The notes under the pieces: generated by a model | Seen by the model: the letters and a program-made list of their open reading frames with translations, nothing else | The model's database searches: none | Told to the model about the DNA's origin: nothing | Shown here: one piece after another, positions 1-9,319 of the stretch | Layout of the letters: each line of letters starts with the position of its first letter | How positions within the stretch are numbered: the stretch's first letter is position 1 | Made by a program: the position numbers and the translations under genes | Assembly (NCBI GenBank): GCA_963727575.1 | Contig: CAVSIA010000017.1 | Span: 277,832-341,831 of the forward strand | Origin: JAHQVI01 sp963727575 | GTDB taxonomy: Bacteria; Pseudomonadota; Alphaproteobacteria; Rhizobiales; Rhodomicrobiaceae | Direction of reading: 5' to 3' | DNA length: 64,000 nucleotides

Positions 1-880
1 CGTCCCTGTCGTCCGGATCGGCATAGTCGAGGATCTGCGCTTCGGGCACGCGCTCGATCAGGCCGAGGCCGATCATCTGCGGTGCGACCCGCGGCGACAG
101 CGTCACTTTCGAGTGCATCGGTCCGTAGCCGAGATGCTCGATCCGGTAGTCCGGCTTGCGCAGATGCACGGTTTCGCCGCCGGCCAGCACGACCGGACTG
201 TCGGCGTAGTCGATATGGATCTTGCCCTCGGCCTTATGGCCCTGAATGGCGAGCGTTTGCAACTGGCCGCCATAGACCGGATCGCCGATCGATTTGACGC
301 GGCCCTCGGCGATCAGGCGCTTCTGTTCTTTGGTCTCCGGCGGAATGGCCAGTTTGACGAGGAATGAGGTTGCGTCCTCCTGGGGCCAGTTGGCGGCGGG
401 GGGATGGCCGCGCCCGTCCTTCAGATGGCAGTTCTGGCAGGCGCGGGCATTATAGAGCGGACCGAGACCGTCGGAGGATTTCGTCGAGGCCGGCGCGGAG
501 ACCCAGAGCTTGCGGAAGACGGCATTGCCAATCTTGAAGTCGAATTCCTTCTTGAAATCGAGATCGCCGGAGGATTGCGAGAAGGCGTTGGCGTTGAGCG
601 TATGGTTTCGCGCCGTGGCGGTGCCGCCGGGCTGGTCCTCGCCGTCCTCCGGCTTGTCGAACTGCACGGCCGGCGTCAGCAGGTCCCGCGACGCTGCTGA
701 TTGAGGCGCGCCGGTTGCCAAGCCCTGATGCGAAAGCCCGGCGGCCAGAGGGATTGCGGCGGAAAGGCAAGCGCCCGTCAGCCAGCGCAACGGATGGCGC
801 GCACGAAGCTTCGCGCTCAAGCCGTCGCTCGCCGAAGCCCGGCGGCCACGCGGCTTCTTGCACCTATATATCAAGCGCAT
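1..880 (-). CDS. Di-heme oxidoreductase (DUF1111 family), partial
   Basis: The reading frame runs off the left edge, so only the N-terminal part is visible. The ATG at 880 opens a basic N-terminus followed by a hydrophobic stretch (LRWLTGACLSAAIPLAAG), as expected for export to the periplasm. A c-type heme motif, ACQNCH, lies at about 425-442, in the context PLYNARACQNCHLKDGRG that is typical of the DUF1111 'thiol oxidoreductase' family. The second heme site would be outside the window. The gene starts 66 bases after the imelysin gene on the same strand, and imelysin/di-heme pairs are a known periplasmic iron-acquisition arrangement. The exact reaction of this family is not settled; the redox role is inferred from the heme motif. 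Confidence 0.85.
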   Translation of the reverse strand, partial: MRLIYRCKKPRGRRASASDGLSAKLRARHPLRWLTGACLSAAIPLAAGLSHQGLATGAPQSAASRDLLTPAVQFDKPEDGEDQPGGTATARNHTLNANAFSQSSGDLDFKKEFDFKIGNAVFRKLWVSAPASTKSSDGLGPLYNARACQNCHLKDGRGHPPAANWPQEDATSFLVKLAIPPETKEQKRLIAEGRVKSIGDPVYGGQLQTLAIQGHKAEGKIHIDYADSPVVLAGGETVHLRKPDYRIEHLGYGPMHSKVTLSPRVAPQMIGLGLIERVPEAQILDYADPDDRD

Positions 881-946
881 CTCAATAGCTCTTTGCGGAT
901 GGGGCAGGGCGCCGCACGAGCGCCCAGCCGATTATCCTCATGGGCC

Positions 947-2239
947 TCAGCCCTTGGAAGCGCTGGGGACGCTTGCCGGATTGTCGAGGCTGTCGGAGCC
1001 TTCGAACTGTATGGCCTCGACCCTCAGCGCGGCGACGGCGCGTTCGATCGCTTTCGTCTGGTCCAGCAAAGGTCGATCGCGGCCTGCACGACGGCGTTAC
1101 CCTCGTCATTTCCATCGCCGATCATCTGGTCATAGGCTTCGACCGTTTCGGCGCGCTGTTTGAGCGCAGTGAACGCCGCGAAGGTTGCCTCAAGCTTTGC
1201 ACGCAAGGCGGCGTCCGCGTCCGGCGCACCGGCCTTGACCAGATCGGAAATGCTCGGCCCGGAGACCGTCGTGCCGTCGGGACGCGTATAGCTGGCGAAA
1301 TAGACGTTCCGCATGCCGACGACATCGTAATAATGCGAGTTGTGGGTGTTGTCGGAGAAGCAGTCATGCTCCTCCTCCGGATCGTGCAGCAACAGGCCGA
1401 GCTTCATCCGCTCGCCGGCCAGCTCGCCATAGGAGAGCGAACCGAGCCCGGTGAAGATCGCCACGATACCGGCCTTCTCGTCGGACAGTAGCGTCTGCCG
1501 CGCCGCGCCGCCGTCTTTCCACTGGTCCGACCATCCAGCTCAGATCGTCGATCAGCAGCCCGGTTGCGGCGCGCAGATAGTCGCCGCGCCGGTCGCAGTG
1601 GCCGCCCGTGCAGTTGGCCGTATCGAAATCCGTCGCCGGACGATTGCCGCTGCCGGCCTCGGTGCCGTTCAGGTCCTGGCCCCAGAGCAGGAATTCGATA
1701 ACGTGATAGCCGGTCGCGACGTTCGCTTCGATCTTGCCGGCCTCATGCAGCGTCTGCGAAATCAGCTCCTTGGTGATCTTGGACGCATCCACCTGCTTGC
1801 CGGCGATGGTCAGCGTCTCATTGGCGATGACGTTGGCGGTGTAGAGCTCGTTCTCGGCGGATTCGGTGCCATAGGCGGGGTCCACATAGTCGATCAGGCC
1901 CTCGTCGAGCGGCCAGGAGTTCACCTTGCCCTCCCAGTCGTCGACGATGGTGTTGCCGAAGCGGAACACTTCCGTCTGCTGATAGGGCACGCGGGCGGCG
2001 ATCCAGGCCTTCCGCGCCGCGGCGAGGGTCTCGCCGGTTGGATGTGCGAGCAGGGCGTCGACCTGCGTCTTCAGGGTTTCCGCGGTGCTCAGGGCGTCCT
2101 GATAGCCGGCGAGCGCGATGGCGGCATAGGTTTTGAGGACATCGGACGGTTTCACCTCGGCGGCCGCCGACGACAGGATCAGCATGGACGTTGCGCCGGC
2201 GGCAGCGACCGTCCGGCAAAATCGGTTGAACCGCAGCAT
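947..2239 (-). CDS. Imelysin-family periplasmic iron-regulated protein (two frameshifts)
   Basis: The ATG at 2239 is preceded by a GGAGA ribosome site and starts a signal peptide (MLRFNRFCRTVAAAGATSML, then an AAA cleavage region). The body contains the imelysin hallmark GYHVIEFLLWGQDLNGT, including the GxHxxE motif, followed by a cysteine-containing NCTGGHCDRR loop. The frame changes near 1527 and again near 1060. After each shift the homologous reading continues (ISDLVKAGAPDADAALRAKL; then LDQTKAIERAVAALRVEAIQ to the stop at 947). At the second site one missing T in a T run would explain the shift. Imelysins are periplasmic proteins of iron uptake. It is the first gene of an operon with the di-heme oxidoreductase and lies behind an Irr-type box. 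Confidence 0.85.
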
Positions 2240-2712
2240 TCGAGGTCTCCGTGTTCCCATAAACAGTCGATCAAGAGGCGCCGGCACGCGGCAGGGGTTC
2301 CACGCACCGACGCTGCGATCATTTCGATAGTTGAGTAAAACAGTCAAGATTAAAAGCGGCGGGTGGACGAATATTTCGCTTAAAAAACAAAGATGTTAGA
2401 ATTATTCTAGGTCTAAGGAGCGCGGCATCTGGTCGACGCAAAGGTGCCGCCGCCGGCCGATAGTCCCCTAACAGCCAGAATTCATTTACGTTTTCGCTCG
2501 CCCCCGTTGCGGCAGGCGCACTTTCGTGCGGCATGCAATCTCGGCGTGCGGCCCGCCGGAACGCCCCCATGACTTTCCCGCATCATCTGGCGTCGTGATC
2601 CTCCGGCCCCGGAACCGGCGGGCACAGACGGCGTTACTGCTTCGTGTTCATCGGGGGCTGGGCCGCGAGGGTGCCATCCTGCCAACGTTCTTAAGCTTTG
2701 AGGAGGAAGACT
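2240..2712. other. Divergent intergenic region, imelysin operon / membrane protein gene
   Basis: This 473-base interval separates the minus-strand iron operon from the plus-strand gene at 2713. It is AT-rich around 2330-2415 and contains the ICE-like palindrome. I see no convincing gene in it. Short open frames here lack ribosome sites or recognisable protein features. The AGGAGG at 2701-2706 serves the gene starting at 2713. Confidence 0.5.
2396..2410. promoter_or_regulatory. Candidate Irr binding site (iron control element, ICE)
   Basis: The sequence TTAGAATTATTCTAG is a near-perfect inverted repeat (TAGAA-N3-TTCTA). It matches the ICE core GAA-N3-TTC with flanking T/A bases that is bound by the haem-responsive regulator Irr in Rhizobiales. 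It lies about 157 bases upstream of the imelysin start, in the AT-rich part of an otherwise gene-free interval (2240-2712). Regulation by Irr is inferred from the motif and from the iron-related operon downstream. Confidence 0.55.
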
Positions 2713-3698
2713 ATGGCGTCAGTCATTGAAGCCGGACCCGACGCGGTCGCGGCTGTGATAGAAAAGCCGACAAGCTACGTCGACTGGGGAGGCGTCTTTG
2801 CCGGCGTCATCGTCGCCCTGGCCATGTCATGGCTGCTGCTGACATTCGGCTCGGCGATCGGCCTGATCTCGATTTCCCCCTACACCTTAACGAGCACCAC
2901 CGGCACGACGCTGACCATCGCCGCAGCGGTGTGGTTCGCGCTGACGCAAATCTACGCGCTCGGGGTCGGCGCCTATATCGCGGCCCGGCTCCGTCCGCGG
3001 GCGGAAGGCCCGGGCGGCGACGAGTTGACATTCCGGGACGGCGTCAGCGGCCTTAGCGTGTGGGCGCTTTCGATCGTGCTCGGCCTGTTCATTGCCGGCG
3101 TCGCGACGCTGTCCGCCACAAGGACCGGTGCGGAAGCTGCAAGCGCCGCCGCAACCGCCGCCGCGCCGAAAGCCGTCAATCCCGATTACCTCGTCGACGT
3201 CCTGTTCCGCCCGGCCAATGCCGGCGTTGCCCAGACTCAGTCGGATCAGGCCGCGCAGCCGCCGGCCCAGTCAGCGCAGAACGATACGTCCCCGGCGACA
3301 GCCAATCCCTCGACCGCCGCGCCCGAGCAAACCGCCGCGCCCGCGAGCCCGCCGGCCGGCGCCTCGGTTGCAACCGTCGACGAGGACACCCGCGGGATCG
3401 TCAACCGCATCATCGCCCGCTCGCTCGCCGCAAGGCAGCCTGCAGCCGAACGACAAGACTTATCTCGCGCCAGCTCATTTCAGCTCGGACCGGGCTCAAT
3501 CAGCAGCAGGCGGAGCAGCGGATCGAACAGACCATCGACCAGGCGAAACAAACCGCGCTCGAGGCCGCCGATACTGCGCGAAAGGCGACGTCTCTTATCG
3601 GCTTCTGGATCGCGTTCATCATGCTGGCCGCGGGCATGGCCTGCTGGTGGGCGGGCACTCTCGGCGGACATCATCGCGACGAGGGGACTTGGTACTAG
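2713..3698 (+). CDS. Conserved membrane protein of unknown function (frameshifted)
   Basis: The start at 2713 is set by a perfect AGGAGG six bases upstream. The N-terminal third has a glycine-rich membrane segment (DWGGVFAGVIVALAMSWLLL), a second segment near residues 70-90 and a third near 118-138. A long Ala/Pro/Gln-rich, probably disordered linker follows. The frame then changes near 3425 and again near 3472, after which the protein continues as an amphipathic helix (QQQAEQRIEQTIDQAKQTAL) and a last membrane segment (FWIAFIMLAAGMACWWAGTL) to the stop at 3698. Four membrane spans and a cytoplasmic or periplasmic linker can be seen. No catalytic motif is visible. A DUF3309 gene follows 36 bases later on the same strand. 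Confidence 0.65.
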
Positions 3699-3734
3699 TA
3701 GCTTGATTTCCGATCAACCAAAGTCTTAGGGGAT

Positions 3735-3900
3735 ATGACAATGCCTGTTTCAACATTGCTTCTGGTCATTCTGATTCTTCTTCTCGTCGGCGCCGTACCG
3801 GCCTGGCCACACAGCCGGAGCTTGGGGCTACGGACCCTCGGGCATCCTCGGCGTCGTGCTCGTGGTTCTGCTGGTGCTGGTGGTGATGGGCCGCGTCTGA
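3735..3900 (+). CDS. DUF3309-family small membrane protein (one frameshift)
   Basis: A 54-residue, almost wholly hydrophobic protein beginning MTMPVSTLLLVILILLLVGA, a pattern typical of DUF3309. Near 3823 one extra T breaks the family signature. With it removed the reading is PHSRSWGYGPSGILGVVLVV, continuing to the TGA at 3898-3900. These short proteins are widespread in Alphaproteobacteria and their function is unknown. It probably shares a transcript with the preceding membrane-protein gene and is followed at once by a terminator hairpin. Confidence 0.7.
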
Positions 3901-3930
3901 CGTCGCCGGCCCACGCCGCAACGGCAAAAC

Positions 3931-3965
3931 AAAGGGCCGCCCCGCACATTGCAGGGCGGCCCTTT
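3931..3965. terminator. Bidirectional hairpin terminator
   Basis: AAAGGGCCGCCC (3931-3942) and GGGCGGCCCTTT (3954-3965) form a 12-bp perfect stem with an 11-base loop. It sits between the convergent DUF3309 gene and the acyl-CoA synthetase gene. The A run on one side and the T run on the other allow it to serve both strands. Confidence 0.75.
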
Positions 3966-3987
3966 GCATATTCGGCGTCAGGCGCCG

Positions 3988-5643
3988 CTACTCGCTCGCC
4001 GCCGTCACGCCGCTCGGTGCGTCCCGGCCTTCGTAGAGATCGTGGAAATTTTCGCGGATCTGGCGTTTCAGCACCTTGCCGGTCGCCGTATGCGGGAGCT
4101 GGTCGACGAACACAACGTCGTCCGGCAGCCACCATTTCACCACCCGCTCGCCGAGGAAGCGTAGAACGTCCTCTTTGGTCGAGGTCGCGCCGTCCTTCAG
4201 CACCACGACCAGCAGCGGACGCTCGGCCCATTGCGGATGCGGCAGGCCGACCACGGCGCATTCGGCGATGTCCGGATGGCTCATGGTGACGTTCTCCACG
4301 TCCACCGAGCTGATCCATTCGCCGCCCGATTTGATGATGTCCTTGGCGCGATCGACGATGTTGAGGAAGCCCAGCTCGTCGATGGTGGCGATGTCGCCGG
4401 TGTCGAACCAGCCGTCGCGCCAGGCGGAATGCTCGCTCTCCTTGTAATAGCCGCTCGCGATCCAGGGGCCGCGGACCAGCAGGCGCCCGGACGTCTTGCC
4501 GTCATGGGGCAGGGGCTTGCCGTCGGGATCCGCGATGCGCATCTGCACGCCATAGACCGCACGGCCTTGCTTGGCCTGCAGATTGTAGCGCTCCTCCAGC
4601 GGCAGGCTGTCCGTATAGCGGCTGGGCGAGTTCGTCGTGCCGAGCGGCGACATCTCCGTCATGCCCCAGGCGTGAACGACGAACACGCCGTGCTTTTCCT
4701 CGAAGGCCTTGCTCATCGCCAGCGGCGCCGCCGAACCGCCGATCACGGCGCGCTTCGCCGACGTCATCGTCAGGTTCTCTTTTTCGCAGTAGTTGAGCAG
4801 ATTGAGCCAGACGGTCGGCACGCCGAGCAGCAGGTCGACACGCTCGCCGTCGATCAGCTCGTAGAGCGACTTGCCGTCGAGACCGGGGCCGGGCAGCACC
4901 AGCTTGGCCCCGCCCATCGCCGCCGAGTACGGAATGCCCCAGGCGTTGACGTGGAACATCGGCACGACCGGCAGGATCGAATTCTGCGAGGAGATGCCGA
5001 GCGCCGCCGGAGTGCAGGCGGAGAGCGCGTGCAGCACCGTCGAGCGGTGGCTGTAGAGCACGCCCTTCGGATTGCCCGTCGTTCCCGAGGTGTAGCACAT
5101 CGAGGCGGCGGTGTTCTCCTCCAGGTCGGGCCATTCGAACTGGTCCGGCTGGTCCTCGATCAGCTCCTCATAGGAGATCGCCGGCAGTGGACATTCCGGC
5201 ATCGCGTCCTTGGGCGCCAGGACGACAATGTGCTTCAGATGCGGGAGCTTGGAATGAACGGCTTGGAGCAGCGGCAGGAAGGTCGGGTCGATGAAGATGG
5301 CGACGTCTTCTGCGTGATTGACGATGTAGATCAGCTGCTCCGGATGGAGGCGTGGATTGAGCGTGTGCAGGATCGCGCCGATGCCGGAGACCGCGTAATA
5401 GGTCTCGAAATGGCGGTGATTGTTCCATGCGAGCGTGCCGATCCGGTCCTGAAAGCCGATACCCAGCTTGGTCTTCAGCGCGTTGGCGAGCTTGCGGCTG
5501 CGGCGGGCGGCATCGCGATAGGTATAGCGGTAGATACCACCCTCGGTGTTTCGGCTGACGATCTGGCTATCGTGGTTGTATGTCTCGGCATGCCGCAGGA
5601 TTGACGAAATCGTCAACGGAACGTTCATTATCATGCCGTCCAT
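3988..5643 (-). CDS. Fatty acyl-CoA synthetase (AMP-forming, AlkK-like)
   Basis: A 551-residue adenylate-forming enzyme that would activate a fatty acid to its CoA thioester in two steps (acyl-AMP, then acyl-CoA). The start at 5643 is chosen because GGGAGGA lies just upstream; a longer frame exists but has no ribosome site. The P-loop-like AMP motif MCYTSGTTGNPKGVLYSHR is at about residues 182-200, the acyl-CoA synthetase signature around GWFDTGDIATID is in the C-terminal half, and the C-terminal lysine of TATGKVLKRQI, needed for adenylation, is present. Length and N-terminus (MNVPLTISSILRHAETYNHD) resemble medium/long-chain AlkK-type enzymes. The chain-length preference cannot be read from the sequence. 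Confidence 0.9.
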   Translation of the reverse strand: MDGMIMNVPLTISSILRHAETYNHDSQIVSRNTEGGIYRYTYRDAARRSRKLANALKTKLGIGFQDRIGTLAWNNHRHFETYYAVSGIGAILHTLNPRLHPEQLIYIVNHAEDVAIFIDPTFLPLLQAVHSKLPHLKHIVVLAPKDAMPECPLPAISYEELIEDQPDQFEWPDLEENTAASMCYTSGTTGNPKGVLYSHRSTVLHALSACTPAALGISSQNSILPVVPMFHVNAWGIPYSAAMGGAKLVLPGPGLDGKSLYELIDGERVDLLLGVPTVWLNLLNYCEKENLTMTSAKRAVIGGSAAPLAMSKAFEEKHGVFVVHAWGMTEMSPLGTTNSPSRYTDSLPLEERYNLQAKQGRAVYGVQMRIADPDGKPLPHDGKTSGRLLVRGPWIASGYYKESEHSAWRDGWFDTGDIATIDELGFLNIVDRAKDIIKSGGEWISSVDVENVTMSHPDIAECAVVGLPHPQWAERPLLVVVLKDGATSTKEDVLRFLGERVVKWWLPDDVVFVDQLPHTATGKVLKRQIRENFHDLYEGRDAPSGVTAASE

Positions 5644-5998
5644 GCTTTTCCTCCCAAAATTCCGCAGCGCGGCTTGTTCGCTTGTCGCTGCGTCACACAC
5701 ACTGTACGTCCGCCGCTTTCGGGCGAATTCGCGTTATTCGGACATAGGGTATTATGTTGCCCGCCGCGAGCAAAGAATTGAGTGAAAAATGCCCGGCGGC
5801 CATGGGACAGCCCGCGCTGGATGGCGCGGGAACGGGCCCGCCCGAAGCGCCGTCGCAATGGGACGCGACTGGAATTGCCGCCCGAATAACCCCCGCTTCT
5901 CGGTTATTGACGATTGATCCTGCCGCGAAAATGGTGTGTGACGGACCAGTCGTTGCAACCCCGAAGACTCACGAAGCGCAAGCGAGGCAGAAGGCTCC
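5644..5998. other. Divergent promoter region
   Basis: This 355-base gap lies between the divergently read acyl-CoA synthetase and MFS genes. No credible gene is seen. The interval becomes more AT-rich around 5725-5765 and would have to carry promoters for both sides. No operator that I recognise is present. Confidence 0.4.
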
Positions 5999-7273
5999 AT
6001 GAGTGCCATCATCAAGCCGATCACAGCCCTGCTGATGAGCGCCGCGATCGTGCTCGCGGCCAACGGGCTGGAGGGCGTGCTGCTACCCGTGCGCGGCTCG
6101 ATCGAGGGGTTCACGTCGATCGAGATCGGCCTGCTCGGCGCGGCCTATTTCGGCGGGCTGACGCTTGGCTGCGTCGTCGGCCCGCGCGTGATCAGCCGGG
6201 TGGGGCACATCCGCGCCTTCCTGGTCTTTGCCGCCGTCGCAACCGTCTCGCCGCTCCTAGAGGCGATGGAGCCCAACGCCGGACTGTGGTGGATCTTCCG
6301 CTGCCTGACCGGCATCTGCTTCGCCGGCATCATGAATGTCGTGGAGAGCTGGCTGACCAGTGTGGCTACCAACGCCAATCGCGGCCGGATCATGAGCACC
6401 TACGCCATGATCAATTTCGCCTCGCTCACTGCGGGGCAGCAACTCCTCAATCTCGCCGATCCGGAGGATTTCCGGCTGTTCTCGATGATCGCGGTGCTTT
6501 GCGCGCTGTCGACCGTGCCGCTGGCTCTGACGCTGTCCCGGTCGCCCACGCCGCCGCTGCGGCCGCGGCTGCGCATTGCGCAGATCTATCGGGTCTCGCC
6601 CGCGGCGGTGGCAGGCGCGCTCGGCGCGGGGTTGGCGAACGGTGCGTTCTGGTCGTTCAGCCCGGTCTACGCGCGCGACAGCGGATTGCCGGCCGGGCTG
6701 ATCGCGATGTTTCTCAGCCTGGCCGTGGTTGGCGGCGCGCTGGCGCAATATCCTGTCGGCCGGCTATCGGACAGCATTGACCGCCGCCGCGTCCTCGTGG
6801 CGATCTGCATCGGCGCCTGCATCACCGGCGTGCTTCTGTTTCTGTTTTCGGACGCCGCCCCGCCGGTCAAGTTGGCGCTTGCCGCCGCATTCGGCGTCTT
6901 CGCGCTGCCGGTCTACTGGGTATCGTTCGCTCACGCCAATGACCTGGCCGAGCCGGACGAGGCGGTCAACGTCTCTTCCAACATCCTGATGCTGTTCAGC
7001 ACCGGAGCGATATTCGGCCCGATCATTGCGGCCGTTCTCAAACAGCAATTCGGCCACGGCACGCTGTTTCTCTATACCGCGTTCATCCACCTGCTGATCA
7101 GCCTCGCCGTGTTGTACCGGATGACGCAGCGCGCCGCGCTGCCGCCCGAAGACCGCGTCGTCTACGACGATCTGCCGGTCAGCACCACGCCGGCCGTCTT
7201 CGAGCTTGCGCTGCCGGAAGCGCATGGCGCGACGCCGGAGGCCCGCCCCGTCGAGGAGGAGAATGCCGGCTGA
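5999..7273 (+). CDS. MFS transporter
   Basis: A 424-residue polytopic membrane protein with about 12 hydrophobic segments and the two-half layout of the major facilitator superfamily. The loop GPRVISRVGHIRAF after the second segment corresponds to the conserved cytoplasmic loop 2-3, and GRLSDSIDRRRVLV in the second half is its counterpart (G-R-x-S-D-x-x-x-R-R). A G-rich AGGCAGAAGG precedes the ATG. The substrate cannot be told. It is divergent from the acyl-CoA synthetase, so a link to organic acid transport is possible but unproven. Confidence 0.85.
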   Translation: MSAIIKPITALLMSAAIVLAANGLEGVLLPVRGSIEGFTSIEIGLLGAAYFGGLTLGCVVGPRVISRVGHIRAFLVFAAVATVSPLLEAMEPNAGLWWIFRCLTGICFAGIMNVVESWLTSVATNANRGRIMSTYAMINFASLTAGQQLLNLADPEDFRLFSMIAVLCALSTVPLALTLSRSPTPPLRPRLRIAQIYRVSPAAVAGALGAGLANGAFWSFSPVYARDSGLPAGLIAMFLSLAVVGGALAQYPVGRLSDSIDRRRVLVAICIGACITGVLLFLFSDAAPPVKLALAAAFGVFALPVYWVSFAHANDLAEPDEAVNVSSNILMLFSTGAIFGPIIAAVLKQQFGHGTLFLYTAFIHLLISLAVLYRMTQRAALPPEDRVVYDDLPVSTTPAVFELALPEAHGATPEARPVEEENAG

Positions 7274-7392
7274 CTGCGCAGGAGCAATGAAACAATCTCC
7301 GCTTCGGCGTGTTACGGAGCTGCCGATCGGTCATTGGTTCCGAAGTGTTAGCCGAGACGCGTTGCGCATCGCTCAATTGAAAGGGGGAGACA

Positions 7393-7578
7393 ATGTTATC
7401 GCGCCCGACCTTCGCCATCTGGCTCGTTTCCACGATTCTTGCCGCAATCGTCATCCTGATGACGTACGCAAATATTACCATTCCCGTCATTTCGCCGATC
7501 GTTGCCGGGCACGGCTTTGAGACGCTTTTGATCGCTTATATTCTGTTATGGCTGGGGACGATTTTCAACGGCTTCTGA
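7393..7578 (+). CDS. Small two-span membrane protein
   Basis: A 61-residue protein with a strong GGGGGAG ribosome site seven bases before the ATG. Two hydrophobic segments (IWLVSTILAAIVILMTYA and LLIAYILLWLGTIFNGF) are joined by a short loop. I recognise no family name. It ends only three bases from the convergent xerC stop, so no terminator separates them. Confidence 0.6.
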   Translation: MLSRPTFAIWLVSTILAAIVILMTYANITIPVISPIVAGHGFETLLIAYILLWLGTIFNGF

Positions 7579-7581
7579 GGT

Positions 7582-8562
7582 TCAGCGAGGACGGGCGGCC
7601 GCGCGCGGATGGGCGCGGTCGTACGTTCTCAGCAACGCCTCCCGGTCCACCTCGGTGTAGATCTGCGTGGTGGAAAGGCTTGCATGACCCAGCAATTCCT
7701 GGATCGAGCGAAGATCGGCGCCGTTGCCGAGGAGGTGCGTAGCGAATGAGTGCCTGAGGGCATGCGGCGTCGCCGTCTCCGGAAGCCCGAGCGCATCGCG
7801 CAGCCGGGCAATCAGCAATTGCAGGATCCGAGGCGAGAGCCGGCCGCCCTTGGCGCCGACGAAAAGTGGCCCCTCCGGGGTAAGGTGAAAGGGGCAAAGG
7901 GCCAGGTACCGTTCGACCGCGGTCTGAATTGCGGGAAGGACGGGGACCATGCGCTCCTTGCCACCCTTTCCCTTCACGCGCAGGCTGTCGCGCGGCGGCA
8001 CCGGCGCGTCGCGGCGCGGCAGCGTCAGCGCTTCCGAAATTCGCAATCCCGCCCCGTAAAGCAGAACCAGCACGGCATTGTCCCGCGCGCCGATCCATTT
8101 CTCCTGACCGCGCTTGAAGGCATCGGTGCTCTCGGTGAGCAGGTCCTGCGTTTTCGGCACGGTGAGCGGTCTTGGGATCGAGAAAGGCACCTTCGGCAGA
8201 GCGACCGCCAGAACCGTGCGGTTCTTCAGCAGCCCGGCCTTTTCCAGAAAGTGGAAGAAGGAGCGCAGCGCCGAAATGCTGCGCGACAGGCTGCGGCTGC
8301 ATGCGCCACGAGCGCGGCGGGCGGCCATGAAGGCGCGCAGGTTCTGCGGCGTCAGCCGGTTCAGGTCGCCGAGCGAGGCGGGCGCGCCGAGATGGCCCGC
8401 GATGAAGACGAATAGCTGGCGGGCGTCGCGCTCATAGGCTTCCAGCGTGTTCGCCGAATAGCCGCGCTCATGGGCGAGGAATGTCATCCATGCGCCGAAT
8501 GCCTTCAGCGCGTCGGGCGCTGCTGGAAAGGCAAGCGGCTCGTCCTCCGGGTCGGCGGTCAT
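7582..8562 (-). CDS. xerC: Tyrosine recombinase XerC
   Basis: A 326-residue site-specific recombinase that acts with XerD at the dif site to resolve chromosome dimers. The N-terminal SAM-like DNA-binding domain covers roughly residues 15-105. The catalytic set is complete: Arg in AGLRISEALTL, Lys in KGKGGKERMVP, the HxxR box HALRHSFATHLL, a His in LGHASLSTTQ and the Tyr nucleophile in IYTEVD. The neighbouring aldolase gene fits the priA-fsa-xerC neighbourhood often seen in Rhizobiales, though no priA is seen here. It is not associated with any mobile element at this place. Confidence 0.93.
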   Translation of the reverse strand: MTADPEDEPLAFPAAPDALKAFGAWMTFLAHERGYSANTLEAYERDARQLFVFIAGHLGAPASLGDLNRLTPQNLRAFMAARRARGACSRSLSRSISALRSFFHFLEKAGLLKNRTVLAVALPKVPFSIPRPLTVPKTQDLLTESTDAFKRGQEKWIGARDNAVLVLLYGAGLRISEALTLPRRDAPVPPRDSLRVKGKGGKERMVPVLPAIQTAVERYLALCPFHLTPEGPLFVGAKGGRLSPRILQLLIARLRDALGLPETATPHALRHSFATHLLGNGADLRSIQELLGHASLSTTQIYTEVDREALLRTYDRAHPRAAARPR

Positions 8563-8662
8563 GGCGCGCTCCGGCGAATACGGCCGTGCGACGGCTCCGG
8601 GTCCCTGCGGCGGGCGGCGATCGGAATAAAAGACTGTTCGCCCGCCTGACCCATTGCCGCCT

Positions 8663-9319
8663 CTACAGAATGCTCTGGCCGGTCTTCGCCCAGTCCGCCA
8701 GGAATTGCTCCAGCCCCTTGTCGGTCAGCGGATGACTTGCAAGCTGACGCAATACGGCCGGCGGAAGCGTGGCGACATCGGCCCCGGCAAGCGCGCACTC
8801 CGTCACATGGCGGGGATGGCGCAGGGAGGCAGCCAGAATTTCGGTGCCGAGATCGGCGTAGTTGTCATAGATCTGGCGGATGTCGCGGATCAGCGCCATG
8901 CCGTCCTCGCCGCAATCGTCCAGCCGGCCGATGAATGGCGAGATGAAGGTCGCGCCCGCCTTCGCGGCAAGCAGCGCCTGATTGGCGGAAAAGCAGAGCG
9001 TCACGTTGACCATCGTGCCTTCGCCGCTCAGCGTGCGGCACACTTTCAGCCCGTCCCAGGTGAGCGGCACCTTGACCGCGACATTCTTGGCGATCGTCGC
9101 CAGACGCTGGCCTTCGGCGAGCATCGTCTCCGCGTCGGTCGCGGCGACTTCCGCGCTGACCGGCCCCGCGACTACGGCGCAGATCTCCTCGATCGTGGCG
9201 ATGAAGTTGCGGCCGGATTTCGAGATCAGGGAAGGGTTGGTGGTCACGCCGTCGACCATTCCGGTCGCAGCGAGCTGCCGGATCTGGTCCGTGTCGGCTG
9301 TGTCGATGAAGAACTTCAT
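8663..9319 (-). CDS. fsa: Transaldolase / fructose-6-phosphate aldolase family enzyme
   Basis: A 218-residue class I aldolase of the small transaldolase subfamily (TalC/FSA), complete in length. It begins MKFFIDTADTDQIRQLAATG, the standard N-terminus. The Schiff-base lysine is K83 in NVAVKVPLTWDG, and TTNPSLISKS and SPFIGRLDDCG match conserved barrel loops. Members either exchange dihydroxyacetone units in the pentose phosphate pathway or cleave fructose 6-phosphate, and the sequence alone does not separate these activities reliably. It lies 100 bases upstream of xerC on the same strand. Confidence 0.9.
   Translation of the reverse strand: MKFFIDTADTDQIRQLAATGMVDGVTTNPSLISKSGRNFIATIEEICAVVAGPVSAEVAATDAETMLAEGQRLATIAKNVAVKVPLTWDGLKVCRTLSGEGTMVNVTLCFSANQALLAAKAGATFISPFIGRLDDCGEDGMALIRDIRQIYDNYADLGTEILAASLRHPRHVTECALAGADVATLPPAVLRQLASHPLTDKGLEQFLADWAKTGQSIL

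Noticed and set aside
4231..5604. 457-codon plus-strand open frame
   Set aside because: Antisense shadow of the intact acyl-CoA synthetase gene. The composition (His/Arg/Gly-rich, no hydrophobic core) is typical of chance frames in high-GC DNA.
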